NCBI GenBank assembly: GCA_011009095.1
Contig: VTPC01007232.1
Coordinates: forward strand, 1-64,000
Origin: Ignelater luminosus
Taxonomy: Eukaryota > Arthropoda > Insecta > Coleoptera > Elateridae
Direction of reading: 5' to 3'
Length of the DNA stretch: 64,000 bases
The position numbers and the translations under genes were made by a program. Shown one piece after another: positions 44,600 through 56,239 of the stretch. Each line of letters starts with the position of its first letter. The stretch's first letter is position 1. The notes beneath the pieces were generated by a model. The model was not told the origin of the DNA. It searched no databases and saw only the letters and a list, made by a program, of their open reading frames with translations.

Positions 44600-47500
44600 A
44601 TTGAAATACCGACGGTAAATCTATTTTGTGAGTTAAGTTTTTTAGGTTAGGTACTTACTCGAGATATTTTGATAACACAATGTAATAATTCATTAGGTAG
44701 ATTTGAACAAGGAACCTTATCTCAACTACTGGGTTCAGATAAGTCATAATAATAATCTTGATTTTTGTTGATAACTGCAACACTAACTCAACGTTGCCAA
44801 CTATGAAAAGCAGTAACTGAGTACAAGATTGTACATACTGCTCTCATGCGCAGGAATACGGAGATGCTGCTTTCTTAAATTGTAATAGATCAAAAAATCG
44901 TATAGACAGTAACTGAATTTGCCTGTTAGAATACAATATACGTATACTGTTTTCTAACATTGTAATAGACAGGGAAAGCTTAGACAAATCCAATCATACC
45001 TCTATCTCAATTTTTAGTTTTTTGTAGTTACTGCGTTCTTCCCAAACACGGCAGTATAGTAGTAAAACAAATAAATATAACATGATAGTTATGGAAAAAT
45101 ATGTAGCATGCAGTATAGGATAAACGATTGATTTGTGTTCTAAAGACTTTGCTTCCTCTTTTAAGGTTCTCAGGTCACCCAAGTGACCAAGTCATAAATT
45201 TACTATTAATTCAGGTACGGTAATCTTAGGGGTTTTGATATTGAGAGGGCGCTAGCTGCAGTAGAATGTCGGTGACCTAGTTTAGAATAGAAGACCCTAC
45301 AGTTGGTCTTCGTATCTAGGTCAGCAGGCGAGATGTTAGCCAGGATCGAATGATACACAAATAAATGAAATGGAGATTGTACCGCACTCTATGTAGATAC
45401 TTACTTTTAAAATGTAAACTTAAAATAATGAATCCGTATGAGAATGTCGACGCCACTGGATTCCGGGACAGCTGATTCTTGTAATGCTTAATAAGTATGC
45501 TCATAACCCAAAAAAAGATCGAAATAAATTAATACATATATTGGCATACGTAGAAAAAAAATATAAAAGCAGGTTACAGCAGTCCAGGTCACACTGTTGG
45601 ACCACTTATATACACACATAAATAAACATCAATAAACAAATAAACAACTGCACCAGATATACATCCATACGCAGTAAATGTGACCGGATGAAACAATGTA
45701 AGAAGCGCTAGTAAAAAGAAAGTAATGTAAACATACATACAATGAATCGTCCGCAAATATTAGAATAAAATTTATTGGTCATTTATGAAAGAAGCATAAA
45801 CCTTAAAATATGGAAAATATAAATAATGGCGGTAATTGAATTGAATTCTTCACCTGTAGGTGTTTTGCAATTAACCGTAAATCCCAAATTTTATATAAAT
45901 AAAGCATCAAATAAGAACAAGTTGATAAAATTGTTAGATAGTAAGTATTTTCGTTATCAAAATTTAACATGAAAGAACGGTAAAGAAAAATATCGACTTT
46001 ATAAATATTGTTCAAAAAAATACAAACAAATAGAAGATATTAAAGGTTCGGAACAAGTTAGTTACGTTACAATTCAGCGAACAATATATTTCTATTAATT
46101 AAACAATATTCACGGGCCTTTTACCACTGTGAGACGGTTCGTCGGGTTTTTCACTAGTATGAAACAATGTCCTGAGGCTCTTCATCAATGTGAAGCGATG
46201 ATTAAGTAATCTTTATGGTGGATTACTTTTATACAAGTGGTTGGTGACGTGAAGATAATATGCAGATATATTTCTGAAATAATTGCGAATGTAGGTTGAC
46301 AAATTTATAAGTCGACGATGCGTCTTCATAAAAGATTTAAAAAAAGGTAAGATTTATTTACCATAACGGGAACTAATCCGATACAAAGAGAACCCAGTTG
46401 TTGGCACAGAATACACTAAACTCGCGGCACTGGTTCACACAAGATTTGATTTACAGTTACTACATAAATCTTTTCAACAATGAACATCTTCCTCGCACGT
46501 CAGATAACAAGATATTTTAATAGACTTTCAAAATATCTATACAGAGGCAGTACCAACCTTGTAGAAAGTTCGATAAAAACTTTAAGATATTATAAGATAA
46601 ATAACGGTACGGTAGTTTTGAGAGTTCGTTGTAAAATTATCTGGCAATTTCCTCCTGCTGGCGATGATTTTCGAGGTAGGATAAAGACGCATCCGGAATA
46701 TCCCGGGGAAAGTCTATCAATTGCTTAACGAAAATAGAATTCATTCCCGATATTTTCACTCAGTTATAACTTCACCTTAGCAGAAAATTAGTCCAACACT
46801 TGACTATTTCTTGGTAGTTTGCGAAATTATTTCTATGTTCCAAAATCTCACAAGAGAAGACAAGAAAGACGCGTGCTTCTGCTTCGATAGCGGTAGATGA
46901 AGTCTTGAGTGCTGAAGCGAAAAAGGTAACTTCCAACCCTCCCAAGAGGGTGGAACTAACAGATAATTGATTAATCGACACATCGGGTGATCGGACAACC
47001 AATAAAATAATGCAAGAAGGGTTTGATTTAGCGAGAAATTTGGACGTTGCACTCGGCAATTATAGCAAATATAAATCTTGTCTATGCTAGACAAGGTGAC
47101 AGATTTATAGTATTAAGGGTAATCAAAACCAAAAGATAAGAGTATAAAATTCTTTGAATCGCAAAAATGAAGTCTGAAGAGTATAATTCAGAGGTAATTT
47201 TGTTCTATATCAAGCCCTAATACCTCTCAAATTTAATATTAAGAAAACATTCTTATAAAAGAATTCTTGAGAAATTTAACGTTCCCAAGCCAGAAATTTA
47301 GACAGTGTCAAGGGGCATTAAACCAAGGAGCTTTTATGTTATAGAAAGACGCTAAACTTAATTTCTAAAAAGAAATAACATTTTTACAAAAAAAAAGATT
47401 GAAAATATTAAACGATATATCGTTATTTACAAGCATAAATTACTTATTGAGGAAAAGTTTGCTAATTACTGAATTTTCCTAACAAAGTTGGTATTAATAC

Positions 47501-48430
47501 GTTGCCTTGTGAATCAGGTATGGGATAAATTCGGTTGTACTGATACATGAGTGGAGTAAAGATAGGTATATAAAGTATACATGTGATTATCTCGTTTATG
47601 GTGAGCATTCTAAATTTAGAAAATTCTAAGATCTTAAACACATAACTTACATCAAGTACAAGCAACTCTGCTGTTTTATAAATTAATTTACGATGATTGA
47701 TGATTTCAATTGGTTCTTGATCTTAGATAATTTCTAAGTTTGTTGTTGCAGGGAATGCTAATGATATGGTTCTCTCAATAGCTTTACATACGTCAAGTAA
47801 TTTTAAACTTAAATAACTATTACACTGAATAAATATAGTAGTTGAAAAGCTTGGCTGTACGTAACTTCTCTGGAAAGTAGCCATTGGTCCCAATGGTCTG
47901 CACTCGAAGGTCCTGGGCCTGGGTCGATAAGCCGATCCTATAAAGAAAATGTTTTTTCATACGCTGCACTTTTTGCATGTGGATATTTGCGGGCTTATTT
48001 GTGATTTCCCTAATACCCCCTATTTTGTTTTTGGCTACGGATATTATGTTTATTTTATCTAACCGCGGATCTGCTTTACTGATTCTTTTTCTAGTAAAGC
48101 AGGGGTTCTTTCGTATTTTGCACTCCCTTTTTTACCTTGAATAATTTTGCACCCTTTGCATAATATGAAATAACCCACAACGCAGGAATCTAAATTTGAT
48201 TTGGCAACGCTGGGTATTGCTACCGATGTAGTGCAGTCGCGCCGTACTATTACGTGATTTAACTGTTACTCAAATCTTTGAGGCAGATACCAATGAGTTT
48301 TTAACTTTCTGGATTTAAAATACGCGACTATAATAGCAGGGCGTTCCATTGCAACTGTGTTACATAAGAGACTTTATCACTTGGAGTTCCAACGCTGAGA
48401 AAAAATTATATATTTACGTACACATTTAGT
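44600..48430. other. No gene seen
   Basis: AT-rich sequence with only short unsupported open frames (for example 46,480-46,728 plus, 46,772-47,059 minus). It contains one small tandem repeat, listed separately. Confidence 0.4.
46113..46202. repeat. Three degenerate 30-bp tandem units
   Basis: Three consecutive units of exactly 30 bp start CGGGCCTTTTACCACTGTGA, CGGGTTTTTCACTAGTATGA and TGAGGCTCTTCATCAATGTG. On the minus strand the second reads HTSEKP and the first HSGKRP, resembling the HTGEKP linker of C2H2 zinc fingers, but the 30-bp period is not the 84 bp of a finger. Confidence 0.55.
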
Positions 48431-48433
48431 AAA

Positions 48434-49330
48434 TATGGATACATTTTTAATCAGAAGCAACCGTAAGCTTGAGGATGAAGAAGCTTCTTCTTACTAATTT
48501 CTTGCAGGGAAACTCAGACCTTTCGAAAAACAGAAGTCAAATTTCTACAAAGTTCTCACAGTAAATGAAAGAGCTTTATTGGCATTTTACAAAGCCATAT
48601 ACGATTGCAGAGCTACTTATTTTACCAGCTGCTATAGACATTGCAGAAACAATATTTGGTGAAAGCTATGCCAAACAACTTAAGAAGATTCTTCTGTCAG
48701 ACGATACAATTTGCCGAAGAATTAACGATATATCTGTGGATATTCAGCAACAGCTTGAATCTGAATTAGTTGGGAAATTATTTGCCTTATTACTTGATGA
48801 AGCAACAGACAGCGGTAACAAATTCCCATTTGATTTGCTATATGAGATTCTTTGAGGGTGCTGCAATAATTGGAGACTTGCTATTTTGCAAACCTATAGA
48901 ACAAAAGTGCAACTGGTATCGAGTTGTTCAGAATTACAAATGATGCTATTATTAGAGCAAACTTGCAATGGAAAGATTGTGTAGGATGAAGCTCAAGCCA
49001 CAGTTTACAACCACTGGTGAAGAAAGAATCTCCAGGAGTAGTCTGGACACACTGCAAGATTCACCGGTAAGCTTTAGCATCAAAAGTCCTGGGTTAAATA
49101 TTGTTCTGACACTACTTATTGATATTTATTTTTCTATTTTTTTCTTATTTATTCTTCATCTAGATGGTTGTCACGCGGTATGGTGTTCAAGCGAGTCTAT
49201 GAACTGAGAAGTGAAATAGCGATATTCTTAAACAAGGACGGTCATTAGCATGCAGAAGAATTTTACAAGTTATTTTTATATGTTGAAGATCCATCGCTTA
49301 AGGTGGTTGTATTAGTTGATCAGTAAAGGT
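48434..49330 (+). pseudogene. hAT transposase relic, 5' part, running into the gap
   Basis: Starts MDTFLIRSNRKLEDEE (48,434). Then KPYTIAELLILPAAIDIAET and SDDTICRRINDISVDIQQQL, then LFALLLDEATDS (48,565-48,855), the typical LDEATD motif (first catalytic Asp) of ZBED5/FAM200-like hAT transposases. Further on are RFFEGAAIIGDLLFCKPIEQ and VYELRSEIAIFLNKDGH (about 49,185-49,250). Stops and frameshifts are present. The last bases before the gap, TGATCAGTAAAGGT, equal the apex sequence of the nearby palindrome. Confidence 0.85.
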
Positions 49331-49730
49331 NNNNNNNNNNNNNNNNNNNNNNNNNNNNNNNNNNNNNNNNNNNNNNNNNNNNNNNNNNNNNNNNNNNNNN
49401 NNNNNNNNNNNNNNNNNNNNNNNNNNNNNNNNNNNNNNNNNNNNNNNNNNNNNNNNNNNNNNNNNNNNNNNNNNNNNNNNNNNNNNNNNNNNNNNNNNNN
49501 NNNNNNNNNNNNNNNNNNNNNNNNNNNNNNNNNNNNNNNNNNNNNNNNNNNNNNNNNNNNNNNNNNNNNNNNNNNNNNNNNNNNNNNNNNNNNNNNNNNN
49601 NNNNNNNNNNNNNNNNNNNNNNNNNNNNNNNNNNNNNNNNNNNNNNNNNNNNNNNNNNNNNNNNNNNNNNNNNNNNNNNNNNNNNNNNNNNNNNNNNNNN
49701 NNNNNNNNNNNNNNNNNNNNNNNNNNNNNN
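49331..49730. other. Assembly gap (400 N)
   Basis: Run of exactly 400 N. It falls at the outer edge of the left arm of a large inverted repeat, so the gap is probably caused by that repeat. The open frame across it (49,316-49,885) is meaningless. Confidence 0.99.
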
Positions 49731-51004
49731 TCCTCGTTGGGGTGTTGAAACTTATCGATCTTTTTTTACCTTATATTGCTGCTTGGTCATGTTGTCATGA
49801 TTTTCATTGCAAAATCTTCTATGAGCATTTAAAATTTTATTTTAGAAATTCGGAATTTCTGATTGATTCGTTTCAGTGTTCTTAGTAGGGAAAGCCTTTA
49901 GTAGACAGCAAGACTTCATGTAGGCGCATTCGCTGCTGTTGTTTACGTCCAGGGGTGTTAGAAATTCTGAGTTTTGGTGACAAGTCTCAATCAAATGGGG
50001 ATAAGTGGAGCTGTCTTGATTTTTATTAAGTTTCATAGAAAGTATTTTTTTTCTTTAGCTTGTTTAGATACCTATAATTTTCTTGACTTTTTTACCACTA
50101 AAGATTTCATTCTCGCAACAAGAAATTTTCTGAATTGTCGTGGAGGATTAAGCAAGTTGGCGAGTTCTGCCATAGCCATAGCCATAGCTTAACAGGAGGG
50201 ACATCGAATAAATGAACAAGACAAGGCATCAGATATATAATCACAACGAAAGCATTAGAATAAATAAAACATTTTAAGGCACAGATCTAATGACTAATAT
50301 GTGCCTGCTTTGAAGTACAAGCCTGCCCAGGTTTGGTTTTATGTTCGAGATACTTATTCTGAGTTCCTTTTAAATTTGAAGTTTGTTTCTCTATTTAGAT
50401 TTCAAAGCAGATACAGCAATAAACCAATTTCGCACAGGTAAGAAAAGGGAAAAGGTAACAGTATCCGAAGTGTTTTTACTTTAATAAGAGAATAATTGCA
50501 AAACAGTTCAGTCCAAAAATTTGTTGACGACTTAATAGCAAAATTTGATCTTTTTGAGCTAATTGAGGAAAGATGTCATCAGTTGTTTCTTTTCTTGCAG
50601 CGATAGACCGGGAGGTGTACTGTCAAATTGATTTATTACCCAATTCCAGCCACACAATTTAATGTCTTCTTCAGCGAAAAAGTATTTGCGGAAATTAGTG
50701 CTCAAGTTCTCTAAATGATCCTCCACTGTCTTTAGCAACATCTTTCTATGAATCTCTTCCGGCGGGTAACTCTGGATAAATTCACACATCGTGGGAAACA
50801 TCTCAAAGCAGTTTTCTTTTATTTTGTTATTCCATAACTGCATTTTCTTACAAAAAGCCTTGATTCTTTCACTCAAATCAAATATATTTGTAATATTTCC
50901 CTGAAGTTAAAGATTGAGTGAATAAGTTTTTCGAATATGTCTACTATGTAGGAGAGCTTTATTAAAAATAACTTAGCTGATCAGTAAAGGTACTTCCTTA
51001 AGTT
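49731..51004 (-). repeat. Large inverted repeat, left arm (from gap edge)
   Basis: Inverted copy of 51,028-52,068. The outer end TCCTCGTTGGGGTGTTGAAA (49,731) pairs with the reverse complement at 52,049-52,068. The arm is about 235 bp longer than its partner because roughly 49,895-50,130 has no counterpart on the right. How far it extends into the gap is unknown. Confidence 0.93.
50280..50980 (-). pseudogene. hAT transposase 3' part, inverted duplicate copy
   Basis: The minus strand encodes, in 50,559-50,876, MSERIKAFCKKMQLWNNKIK, FEMFPTMCEFIQSYPPEEIH and WNWVINQFDSTPPG, about 91% identical over 105 residues to the right-arm copy. The degraded dimerisation domain follows toward 50,280. It is in reverse orientation to the hAT 5' part at 48.4 kb, so this is the duplicated copy. 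Confidence 0.85.
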
Positions 51005-51050
51005 GTTTATTGTTTTATTTAAATTTAAACTTACGGAAGCACCTTTACTG
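50982..51050. repeat. Palindrome apex with transposon-like ends
   Basis: The apex reads CAGTAAAGGTACTTCC at left and its near inverse GGAAGCACCTTTACTG at right, with a loop of about 23 bp (51,005-51,027). CAGTAAAGGT-type ends recall hAT or similar DNA transposon termini, and the same 14 bp occur at the gap edge (49,317-49,330). TGAT/ATCA flanks the ends. Confidence 0.7.
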
Positions 51051-52068
51051 ATCAACTAAGTTATTTTTAATAAAGCTTTCCTACATAGTAGACATATTCG
51101 AAAAACTTATTCACTCAATCTTTAACTTCAGGGAAATATTACAAATATATTTGATTTGAGTGAAAGAGTCAAGGCTTTTTGTAAGAAAATACAGTTATGG
51201 AATAACAAAATAAAAGAAAACTGCTTTGAGATGTTTCCCACGATGTGTGAATTTATCCAGAGTTACCCGTCGGAAGAGATTCATAGAAAGATGTTGCTAA
51301 AGACAGTGGAGGATCATTTAGAGAACTTGATCATTAATTTCCGCAAATACTTTTTTGCTGAAGAAAACATTAAATTGTGTGGCTGGAATTGGGTAATAAA
51401 TCAATTTGACAGTACACCTACCGGTCTATCGCTGCAAGAAAAGAAACAACTGATAACATCTTTCTTCAATTAGCTCAAAACGATCAAATTTTGCTGTTAA
51501 GTCGTTAACAAATTTTTGGACTGAACTGTTTTGCAATTATTCTTTTATTAAAGCAAAAGCACTTCGGATACTGTTACCTTTTCCCTTTTCTTACCTGTGC
51601 GAAATTGGTTTATTGCTGTATCTGCTTTGAAATCTAAATAGAGAAACAAACTTCAAATTTAAAAGGAACTCAGAATAAGTATCTCGAACATAAAACCAAA
51701 CCTGGGCAGGCTTGTACTTCAAAGCAGGCACATATTAGTCATTGGATCTGTGCCTTAAAATGTTTTATTTATTCTAATGCTTTCGTTGTGATTATATATC
51801 TGATGCCTTGTCTTGTTCATTTATTCGACGTCCCTCCTGTTAAGCTATGGCTATGGCTATGGCAGAAATCGCCAACTTGCTTAATCCTCCACGACAACTC
51901 AAAAATTTCCCTACTAAGAACACTGAAACGAATCAATCAGAAATTCCGGATTTCTAAAATAAAATTTTAAATGCTCATAGAAGATTTTGCAATGAAAATC
52001 ATGACAACATGACCAAGCAGAAATATAAGGTAAAAAAAGATCGATAAGTTTCAACACCCCAACGAGGA
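51028..52068 (+). repeat. Large inverted repeat, right arm
   Basis: Partner of 49,731-51,004. The differences between arms (about nine amino acids in 105 within the coding part, plus one large indel) mean the copies have diverged and are not an exact assembly duplicate. Confidence 0.93.
51052..51770 (+). pseudogene. hAT transposase 3' part, original orientation
   Basis: Plus strand, same orientation as the 5' part at 48.4 kb. It reads DIFEKL (about 51,092), then MSERVKAFCKKIQLWNNKIK, FEMFPTMCEFIQSYPSEEIH and CGWNWVINQFDSTPTG (51,156-51,473). The C-terminal hAT dimerisation block follows: LFLPVRNWFIAVSALKSK and LRISISNIKP (51,575-51,710). Stops interrupt it. Together with 48,434-49,330 it makes one hAT transposase gene opened by the gap, left arm and apex. 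Confidence 0.85.
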
Positions 52069-52069
52069 C

Positions 52070-52840
52070 GTAATTATAAATTACAATTTAAATAAAATAA
52101 ATAAATAAATAAGCTTTACAAATAAGCTGATACAGAAGTTCTAACTTCAATTCAATTTGGCTAAACCATAAAACAAAAGATCAACTCCACATGGACTACA
52201 TTTAAGAAAATGAACCAAGCAAGAAACTAACATTTACTAACTACACCTGGCTACTTATTTAAATTTTAAATACAAAAGTGTAAAGAAAGTTGAAACATAA
52301 TAATATCTAATTAAAGAAATCTTAAATTACAATTACTAAATCGTAATAAGAAAAACCAACCCTTATTAGATTGCCAATTAGATCTATATTGAAATAAATT
52401 AAACAGAAATACAAGCAACAGCTGTGACAGTTCAAAATACTGCAATAATAAAAATTAATTTAAATGTTGGAAGAATTATACCCCGTGTCCCGCTTATTAT
52501 AATAAATAAAATTGACAATTTTGTCAACCCTAAATAAAGAAGTTACTAAAAAGGTAGTCAATCTATTATTTAGTGTGAACTCACAACAAGTACCACAAGA
52601 CTTCTTCAACAAGAAAAAACTACAAAACATACAAGATCACACTGAAAGTACAGATTAACTAGAACACATGTAACGGAAACAAAAAGTAAACGTTACAAGT
52701 GAGTGTATTTTGAAAATAAGTCTATGAGAGTCAGAAATTTGTGATTATCGAAGCTAAACATGTCAACGTGTACTACATCAAATGGTCGTTTTGCAAATAA
52801 AGGTCCTGAGAATTGAATTTTATAGAGATTTCTGTCTTAT
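52070..52840. other. No gene seen
   Basis: Very AT-rich (many AATAAATAAA runs) between the palindrome and a gypsy relic. It might include a gypsy LTR, but I found no paired copy. Confidence 0.35.
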
Positions 52841-52849
52841 TTATTTAAG

Positions 52850-53720
52850 AGACATTTTCGCATTCGTTTATAATTTTATTAGTTCTGGTTTTCATATCGA
52901 GCCAATAGTGGGTTAGTTTCAAATGATTATAAGTTTCGGATAAGCCGTTCTGGTCATTTGAATGATATTCTTTAATTAATTAGGTTTGTTCTTCAGGTTT
53001 TTCTACATCTTTAGCTAAAATATTGCTTTTAACAAAATTTGATTATATTTCTTTGTCTTTAAAATAAATTCCATACAAATTTTGTGGATTTATATAATTT
53101 GCTTTAACATTTCTGTGAGATTCTTTGATTCGTATCCACGTCTAACAGTGATGACACAATTATTTTTAGAAAAAGCTTTTGTATGATTAATATTATATTT
53201 ATCTCCTGATTTTAGAATAATGCGGTTGTCATTGTCAGCTTGGTGCCCTAGGTTCTCGTCATTGCTAGATGCTTCATCTAATTTATAAATATTCGGAATT
53301 ATAGACAAGCCATCTAGGTCTGTTTCATTGTCGACGCTTTCGTTCGCGTGGAGAATACACGAATGCGTCAGCGACTAGATTTTTTTATCCTTTTTGTAGT
53401 GTACCGTGTAATCGAACTCCTCAAGTCGTAACTGCCATTTGGTTAAGCGAGAATTCGGGCCTTTAAGCGAAAATAACCAAATTAACGACTCGTGATTCGT
53501 TTCTATTATAAACTGCCGTTCGTAAACGTAAGGCCTAAAATGTTTCGTCACTTCTACTATGGCTAATAGTTCTTGTTCAATAGTGGAACAATATCTTTCT
53601 GCACTGTTTAGAGTTCTGGAATAAAAGGCGATTGGTTTATTGTTTTGAGACAAAAGCCTGCTACTGCTACGTTAGACGCATCTATGGTGATGGCGAAAAC
53701 TCTTTAGATTGCTGAAAGAC
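52850..53720 (-). pseudogene. Ty3/gypsy relic: RNase H and integrase start
   Basis: The minus strand reads SQNNKPIAFYSRTLNSAERY, STIEQELLAIVEVTKHFRPY and ETNHESLIWLFSLKGPNSRL (53,375-53,653), a gypsy RNase H with TNHESL where TDHKPL is usual. A variable stretch (53,090-53,308) is followed by YHSNDQNGLSETYNHLKLTH and WLDMKTRTNKIINECE (about 52,865-52,975), the zinc-binding start of integrase. It stops there. Orientation and family fit the gag-protease relic at 56.2-57.5 kb, so the two may be ends of one element split by later insertions. Confidence 0.82.
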
Positions 53721-53739
53721 CTGTGAGTAGCCAATTTTT

Positions 53740-55560
53740 GATCCTTTCTTAATTTAGGTAATGATCTACCAGTTAAAAGCTTCAAGGTTGAGATTAACGT
53801 TAAGTCCAACACTGTACCTGTCTTTCATAAAGGCTGCATAGTACCTTTTGCCTTACGTAGTGAGGATCAATCTGAGTTACAAAGATTAGAATCCTCAGAT
53901 ATAATAACCAAAATCAAGCATTCTCGGTGAGTTAGTCCCGTTATTTGTGTACCCAAAAGGTCGTGTCAAATACGTATTTCTGTAGATCTGAAAGTCACGT
54001 TGAACAGGTTTGTGGAAACTGAGCAGTATCCACTGCCTAGAATTGATGAATTCTTTCATAAATTTGTTAATTGTACAGTCTTCTGTCGTATTGATCTCAC
54101 AAATACCTACCTTCAATAAAATTAGTGACGATAGCAAACCCATGTTAACATCAATACTATAAATGGTTTATATAAGTACAATCGTCTCTGTTTTGGTTTG
54201 TCATCTGCTGCCGCCATTTTTCAGTCTGTCATGGATAATATTCTCTCTGGTATTGATCACTCGAAGCTTACCAAGATGATATTCTTCTCGCAGGTGTTGA
54301 TTTTGAGTCGTGTAGTGTAACGTTGCACAAAGTCTTGTCTCGTCTTAATTTGTACAAGGTAAAGATTAACTCAGAGAAAAGTGAATTTTTTGTTCTTGAT
54401 TTGGAATTCCTAGGCTATCAATTAAGTAGAGAAAGGCTTTATCCGTCAAAGTCTAAAGTCAGTAAGTTAGCTGCCACTCCCATACCTAATAATGTCAGTG
54501 AGATCAAGTCATATCTGGGTTTGTTTAATTATTATCATAAGTTTGTAAACATGTCACCTGATATTTTAGAGCCATTGAATTCATTGCTAAGGAAGAGTCT
54601 TCCTTGGCCTTGGTCGAGTCTGTGTGAAGAAGCCTTTAAGAAAAGTAAAGAGGTAATTTCGAAAAAATCTCTGTTGGTCTTGTTTGATCCGAAAATAGCA
54701 GTTCGTATAGCGTCGGTTCTGTGTTGAGTCATGAAATTGATGGCGTTGATTGTTCAATTGCATTCGAATCGGCTACGCTCACCCTTTACCCAAAGGAACT
54801 ATAGCCAACTTCACAAGGAAGCATTAAGTATCATATTTGGAGTCACCAAGTTCCACAAGTTTTTAATAGGCACACATTTTTTTATTCACACGGATCAGGA
54901 ACCGTGGAAATTGGTTTTTGCTTGTGGTCAGTCATTTTGTCGTCATACAAGTACACCATTCGGTATAAAAAAAAGTACCAGCATACAGAATGCTGATAAT
55001 GTTCTACCAATTTTGTCTATTTATCTACACCGATTGTGTCTTACAAAAGAAATTGCTGAGCATTCCAAAAATGATAGCACAATGAATCATATCTGAAGTC
55101 TAATCAAACGCTATGTTAGAGAAATATTTTAAGGTCCGTTGGTTTTTGCCATGTCTTGATGGCTGTCTCATGTTTGGTAGCAGACTCGTGATCCCAGGGT
55201 CTTTTAAGCAGTCTATTTTAGATGTAACAAGATCAAAGTTGCTTGCTCGTTTATATGTTTGGTGGTTTGGCATGGATGCTGACATCGAACGTCACGTTAG
55301 GTATTGGATTACGTGTCAGTCAACTCAAAATCGTCTTAAAGATCAGTTTTATAGTTGGTCTACTACTTCTCAGCCGTGGGAAAGAGTTCATGTAGATTTC
55401 TTAGATACCTGCGGTGCTAAGATGTTAGCACTTATTGATGATTACACAAAGTGGGTCGAGTGTTTCATAATGTCTACTACGAATGTCGGTGCTATCATGT
55501 CATGATTAAATGAGTGTTTTGCTAGGTTTTCAGTTCCTAGTACGAGCAAAGTAGCCTACA
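53740..55560 (+). pseudogene. Ty3/gypsy relic: RT, RNase H and integrase
   Basis: Plus strand in pieces: ICVPKR and ISVDLKVTLNRFVETEQYPL (about 53,940-54,040), CRIDLTNTYLQ (catalytic Asp), YKYNRLCFGLSSAAAIFQSV (about 54,170-54,240), VLDLEFLGYQLSRE, IPNNVSEIKSYLGLFNYYHK (54,323-54,727), YSQLHKEALSIIFGVTKF and HTDQEP (RNase H, about 54,805-54,905), then integrase pieces RLVIPGSFKQSIL, CQSTQNRLKD, WERVHVDFLD (first catalytic Asp) and LALIDDYTKWVECF (55,113-55,505). The YxDD box is lost in a frameshifted stretch. Not functional. Confidence 0.85.
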
Positions 55561-55569
55561 TACAGGGGT

Positions 55570-56204
55570 TTGATATCACCATTGATGACCTCTGTTGGTG
55601 AAAATTCAATCGTGGTGCGTCAACAGCCGTGTATAATATCTATACCGGTGACGAATTTTGGATCTATGCATATGAGCCCGAGATTAAACAGCAGTCGACT
55701 GTATGGGTCTTCCAAGATGAGCCGAACCCAACAAAAGTTGTTCGCGCAAGAAGCACTTCGAAGCAAATAGTCACCTGGTTTTTTGGGATAAATGGAGGAT
55801 CGTAGAACAATCAATTCTGAATGGTACATTATCATTTGTTTGCCAGAAGTCTTTGGAGAAATAAGAAAAAACAACCAGCGACGCAGGATCATCCTTCACC
55901 ACGTCAATGCGAGCTTTCACACATCGGCCCAAACATCTCGATATTTGACCGGTCAAAACATCGAATTGATGGGTCATCCGCCGTACAATCCTGATTTGGC
56001 ACCCAATGATTTCTTTTTATTCCCTTTCGTAAAGAATAAACTTCGTGGTCAACGATTCTTGACGCCAGAAGAAGCGGTTGGTGCGTTCAAAATGCATATT
56101 TTCGAGATATCTCAATCGGAATGGGAAAAGTGCTATAAAAATTAGTTCGCACATATGCAAAAGTGTATCGATCATCGCGGAAAATATTTTGAAAAACAAT
56201 AAAA
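55570..56204 (+). pseudogene. mariner transposase fragment, second subfamily
   Basis: Reads TGDEFWIYAYEPEIKQQSTV and VFQDEPNPTKVVRARSTSKQ (55,640-55,770), then IILHHVNASFHTSAQTSRYL (second catalytic Asp replaced by Val) and HPPYNPDLAPNDFFLFPFVK (third Asp present; 55,792-56,145). It ends KCIDHRGKYFEKQ before TAA (about 56,204). The N-terminal third is missing, as it begins where the gypsy integrase stops. Same subfamily style as the 35.9-37.1 kb element. Confidence 0.88.
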
Positions 56205-56239
56205 CCATTCTCAATGATAAATATTTGTTTTTATTGATT

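Noticed and set aside
49316..49885. 189-codon open frame
   Set aside because: Most of it is the N run of the assembly gap.
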